Part shown: positions 4,814-7,332 of the stretch, one piece after another
Position numbering within the stretch: the stretch's first letter is position 1
Layout: each line of letters begins with the position of its first letter
Assembly: GCA_003153075.1 (NCBI GenBank)
Contig: PMBW01000030.1
Coordinates: 1-7,332 of the forward strand
Length of the DNA stretch: 7,332 bases
Source of the DNA: Dehalococcoidia bacterium
GTDB lineage: Bacteria; Chloroflexota; Dehalococcoidia; Dehalococcoidales; Fen-1064
Reading direction: 5' to 3'
Program-made: the position numbers and the translations under genes
The notes under the pieces: generated by a model
Databases searched by the model: none
What the model was told of the DNA's origin: nothing
The model's input: the letters and a program-made list of their open reading frames with translations, nothing else

Positions 4814-6142
4814 CTATTTGAAGCCTTTCATGAATGGTTTATCGATTTTGAACAGGGCATCCACCAGTTTGTCAGTCTCGTCGAGGTCAAGCATGGCAGC
4901 GGTGAGGGGGTCCAGCATAATGGCTTGCTTGAGCTTGGTTTTGTCCTTTTCCATGACACCGCGGACGGTCAGTTCCTGCACGGTGACGCTGGTCTGGTTG
5001 AGCCCGGCGCACTGAGCCGGCAAGTCCCCGATATAACTGGGATGGACGCCTTCTTTGTCCACGAAGCAAGGCACTTCCACGCAGCAACCGTCCTTCAAAT
5101 TGGTGATCAGGCCGCTGTTCCTGACGTTGCCGTCAATCCGCGACGGGATACCGGTGACCATCGAGTGCATGATCATGGCGGCATTGATGCTCCAGTGGTA
5201 TTCTTTGCTGAGTTTAAATTTAAATCCGCCGGCCAGTTTTTGCTTCAATTCTTCATTCTCATCGGCGGTGCGCTTGGGCGCCAGTCTGAATGAAACACCG
5301 AGCGGGGCTAATTTAAACTTTTCCACAAGTTCAGGACGCTTACGGAAGTAAGAAGTGTACTGCGGGATATGGCCCTCGCTGCCGCTGGTGAAATAGCCGA
5401 ACCGCTTCAGCATTTCAACCTCAACAAGGTCAACCTTGACGCCTTTGCCGAAGTAATCTTTTTGGGAGTAAACAGAGGGCTCGGTAAATATTTCCTGAAA
5501 TCTGGGATAGGCATCCTGCCCTTTGTGTTTGAATTCCAGATACCAGGTGAAATGGTTCAAGCCGGCAGCCCAGTAGGTGCATTCGTCCGTGGGCACGCCG
5601 AGGTAGGTGGCATACCGCATGGCGCCGTTGTAGGCGTTGGGACATAAGCCGACGCTCTTGATCCTGGAGTAATCATTGATCGCCCAGCACATCATGGCCA
5701 TGGGGTTGGAGAAGTTCAGTAACAAGGCATCCGGACATACTTCTTCCATAACGTGGCAAATTTCCAACACGGCGGGAATTTGCCGCAAACCCGCGAAGAT
5801 GCCGGTCGGCCCGAGGGCATCCGGCGAGGATTCATAACCGAGCCCGGTAGTCAGTTCGTAATCCTTCATCACATTCGTCCAGCCGCCGGCCCGGATAGAA
5901 ACAACGACAAAGTCCGCGCCTGTCAGCGCTTTCTTTAGATCGGTGGTAGCTTCGATCTTTGTTTTGAAGCCGTTCTGCTCAACCATTCTTTTTGCGAAAG
6001 CCGCCATGAGGTCATTCCGCTCTTTTTCGATGTCCATTAAGGTAATAGTGCTATCCCGGAGCTCGGGGAACAGCAGAACATCGTTAATTGTATCCCGCGC
6101 GAAGACAAAACTGCCTGCGCCCACCAGTACGATTTTTGCCAC
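4814..6142 (-). CDS. Glycoside hydrolase family 4 (NAD/Mn-dependent alpha-glycosidase-like)
   Basis: The product has 442 residues, a normal GH4 length. It starts with a Rossmann NAD site, IVLVGAGSFVF (4-14), with the acidic D37 at the end of strand 2. SPDALGPTGIFAGLRQIP (106-123) matches the family's conserved D-x-x-G...R-x-I-P block, followed by LLNFSNPM (141-148). Cys167 in GLCPN and His197 in GLNHFTW are the expected Mn ligands. GH4 enzymes cleave glycosides by transient oxidation at C3 using NAD, so alpha-galactosidases, alpha-glucosidases and 6-phospho-glycosidases all share the fold. The substrate is open here because the residues after the metal Cys (CPNA) differ from the classes I know. 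The start is GTG (6142-6140), supported by GGGAGG (complement of 6150-6155) seven bases upstream. No sugar transporter or kinase lies nearby. It has its own promoter and terminator. Confidence 0.9.
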   Translation of the reverse strand: MAKIVLVGAGSFVFARDTINDVLLFPELRDSTITLMDIEKERNDLMAAFAKRMVEQNGFKTKIEATTDLKKALTGADFVVVSIRAGGWTNVMKDYELTTGLGYESSPDALGPTGIFAGLRQIPAVLEICHVMEEVCPDALLLNFSNPMAMMCWAINDYSRIKSVGLCPNAYNGAMRYATYLGVPTDECTYWAAGLNHFTWYLEFKHKGQDAYPRFQEIFTEPSVYSQKDYFGKGVKVDLVEVEMLKRFGYFTSGSEGHIPQYTSYFRKRPELVEKFKLAPLGVSFRLAPKRTADENEELKQKLAGGFKFKLSKEYHWSINAAMIMHSMVTGIPSRIDGNVRNSGLITNLKDGCCVEVPCFVDKEGVHPSYIGDLPAQCAGLNQTSVTVQELTVRGVMEKDKTKLKQAIMLDPLTAAMLDLDETDKLVDALFKIDKPFMKGFK

Positions 6143-6187
6143 TAAGTTGCCTCCCTTTTTATCACTAAGTGTTGTTAATCAGGCTAG

Positions 6188-6217
6188 ATTATACACCTGA
6201 GTCTGGAAGGTTGACAA
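6188..6217 (-). promoter_or_regulatory. Promoter of the GH4 gene
   Basis: On the minus strand, TTGTCA (complement of 6212-6217, one mismatch to TTGACA) and TATAAT (complement of 6188-6193) are separated by 18 bases. Transcription would start near 6181, giving a leader of about 40 bases that contains the GGGAGG ribosome binding site. It is the only promoter here with both boxes good. Confidence 0.65.
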
Positions 6218-6245
6218 GTTGAAAAGGTGTTAGTTAACAGCGAAG

Positions 6246-6294
6246 AGTTATGAGTTACGAGTATTGAGTATTGAGTTTTGAGTGAGGAGTAAAG
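6246..6294. repeat. Seven-unit array with exact 7-bp period (AGTNNTG type)
   Basis: Seven units start at 6246, 6253, 6260, 6267, 6274, 6281 and 6288. Each begins with AGT; two are identical (AGTATTG), and the last is AGTAAAG as in the short copy at 2105. It lies between the end of the HD-GYP gene and the GH4 promoter. Spacing is far too short for CRISPR. Confidence 0.75.
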
Positions 6295-6383
6295 AAGGAC
6301 TTACGTCCATCTCCCCCTCGCTTCGCTCAGGGACATTGTTGAACTCCCTTAGTTTGGGCCAGGTTGGAGAAAAAGCATTTCAA

Positions 6384-7332
6384 TTATTGCAACGCCATGA
6401 TAGCTTTGATTTCGTGCTGGGGGATCCTGATAAAGACATCGACGATATCAGGGTCGAATTGTGTACCGGTACAGCGGATGACCTCCCGCAAAGCCGCGTC
6501 TATGGACAGGCTTTTACGGTAGGGACGTTCGGAAGTCATAGCATCGAAAGAATCGGCGAGGGTAACAATCCTGACACCAAGGGGGATCTGAGCACCAATG
6601 AGTGTCTGATCACTGCCGCGCCCGTCGAAGCTGCAATGATGATACCGGATGATATCGATGATATTTTGATTGGCGATCGGTTTAACGATGGCCGGTCCCA
6701 CTGTGGCGTGGGTCATAATCTGTTCGTATTCTTCTTGCGTTAATTTACCCGGTTTATTCTGAATATCAGGATTGATCGCAATCTTGCCGACATCATGCAG
6801 TAACGCGCCATAACGGATATCTTCCAGCTCTTCAGAAGGTATTCCCATATAACGGGCAATGGCGAGCGTGAATTCACTAACCCTGCGGGAATGCCCGGCA
6901 GTGTATTTATCTTTAGATTCAAGCGCGGATACCAGTGATTCGATCGAACCGAGGAAAAGCCGGCGGATTTCCGTGGCCTGTTCATCAACTTTGCCTTTGA
7001 GACTTTCCTGGAACTGCCGTAAGGTTACGGCCAATTGCCGCTTGCGGAGGACAATTTCCATACTGCGAATTACTTTATCAAACTCGAACGGCTTCATTAT
7101 GTAATCCAGAGCGCCGTCTTTCATACACTGGATGATAATTTCCGGTTCCATCACCGCGGTAGCCATGATAACGGCGGTATCAGGGTGCACAGCTTTGATA
7201 TCAGAAAGCAGTTCAATACCGGATTTGGCGGGCATCCTGATATCCAGAATGGCCAGCGAAACAGTATTTTCGTCCAATCGCTGCATCGCCTGCCGGGCAC
7301 AATCCGCTTCGAGGCAAGGATATCCTTTTTTT
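6384..7332 (-). CDS. Response regulator with HD-GYP-type output domain (N-terminus outside the window)
   Basis: The frame is open to the right edge: 15 codons precede the Met at 7286 (ending LEADCARQA) and read as receiver-domain sequence, so that Met is internal. Numbering from it, the receiver has the phospho-acceptor Asp15 in LAILDIRMP, Thr43 in VIMATA and Lys65 in IMKPF; the first strand with the acidic pair is missing. A charged linker, probably helical (about 80-115), leads to the HD-GYP domain. That domain shows His132 in AGHSRRV, HD 164-165 in LLHDVGKI, KPGKLTQEE (178-186), His193, HH 216-217, IPLGVRI (234-240) and ADSFDAMTSERPYR (244-257). The layout matches RpfG-like regulators, in which phosphorylation controls hydrolysis of cyclic di-GMP. 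The GYP motif itself is altered (DGRGSDQTL), so catalysis is uncertain. It ends in TAA at 6386-6384. The partner kinase is not in view. Confidence 0.9.
   Translation of the reverse strand, partial: KKGYPCLEADCARQAMQRLDENTVSLAILDIRMPAKSGIELLSDIKAVHPDTAVIMATAVMEPEIIIQCMKDGALDYIMKPFEFDKVIRSMEIVLRKRQLAVTLRQFQESLKGKVDEQATEIRRLFLGSIESLVSALESKDKYTAGHSRRVSEFTLAIARYMGIPSEELEDIRYGALLHDVGKIAINPDIQNKPGKLTQEEYEQIMTHATVGPAIVKPIANQNIIDIIRYHHCSFDGRGSDQTLIGAQIPLGVRIVTLADSFDAMTSERPYRKSLSIDAALREVIRCTGTQFDPDIVDVFIRIPQHEIKAIMALQ

Noticed and set aside
6246..6294. Short regular repeats as a CRISPR array
   Set aside because: Units are seven bases with no spacers, and there are no cas genes in the window.

Overview
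This is a chromosomal stretch from a bacterium of moderate GC content. It uses ordinary Shine-Dalgarno starts and good TATAAT -10 boxes. The gene families (DUF362, a long LOG-type nucleosidase, a GH4 glycosidase, a REC/HD-GYP regulator) together with spacers full of small palindromes and A-rich short-period repeats suggest an environmental Chloroflexota (Dehalococcoidia-like) genome. That assignment is an inference from general resemblance and no marker gene is present.

Layout. 1-83 (-): N-terminus of a small membrane protein that runs off the left edge. 369-1043 (+): zinc-ribbon protein with a Pro-rich linker and a PH-like C-terminal domain. 1044-2293: about 1.25 kb without a confident gene, made largely of repeat debris, with one weak small-ORF candidate on the minus strand (1431-1637). 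2294-3196 (+): DUF362 protein. 3310-4368 (-): LOG-family Rossmann nucleotide-binding protein, convergent with DUF362. 4369-4813: gene-free spacer holding a strong minus-strand terminator (4502-4535) and several nested repeats. 4814-6142 (-): NAD/Mn-type GH4 glycosidase with a GTG start. 6384-7332 (-): response regulator with an HD-GYP-type output domain, N-terminus cut off by the window edge.

The genes do not form an operon or an obvious pathway. Four of them have their own TATAAT-like promoter close upstream, spacers are long, and strands alternate. I see no defence, secretion, CRISPR or transposase genes and no RNA genes. The most distinctive material is intergenic: (i) five degenerate arrays with a clear 7-bp period, (ii) a family of CCCTCTCCC...GGGAGAGGG palindromes, and (iii) a second inverted-repeat element (GTACATTTTGC...GCAAAAGTA) that appears to sit inside copies of the first. 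At protein level the notable points are an HD-GYP domain with a lost GYP motif and a GH4 enzyme whose metal-Cys signature (CPNA) does not match the specificity classes I know.
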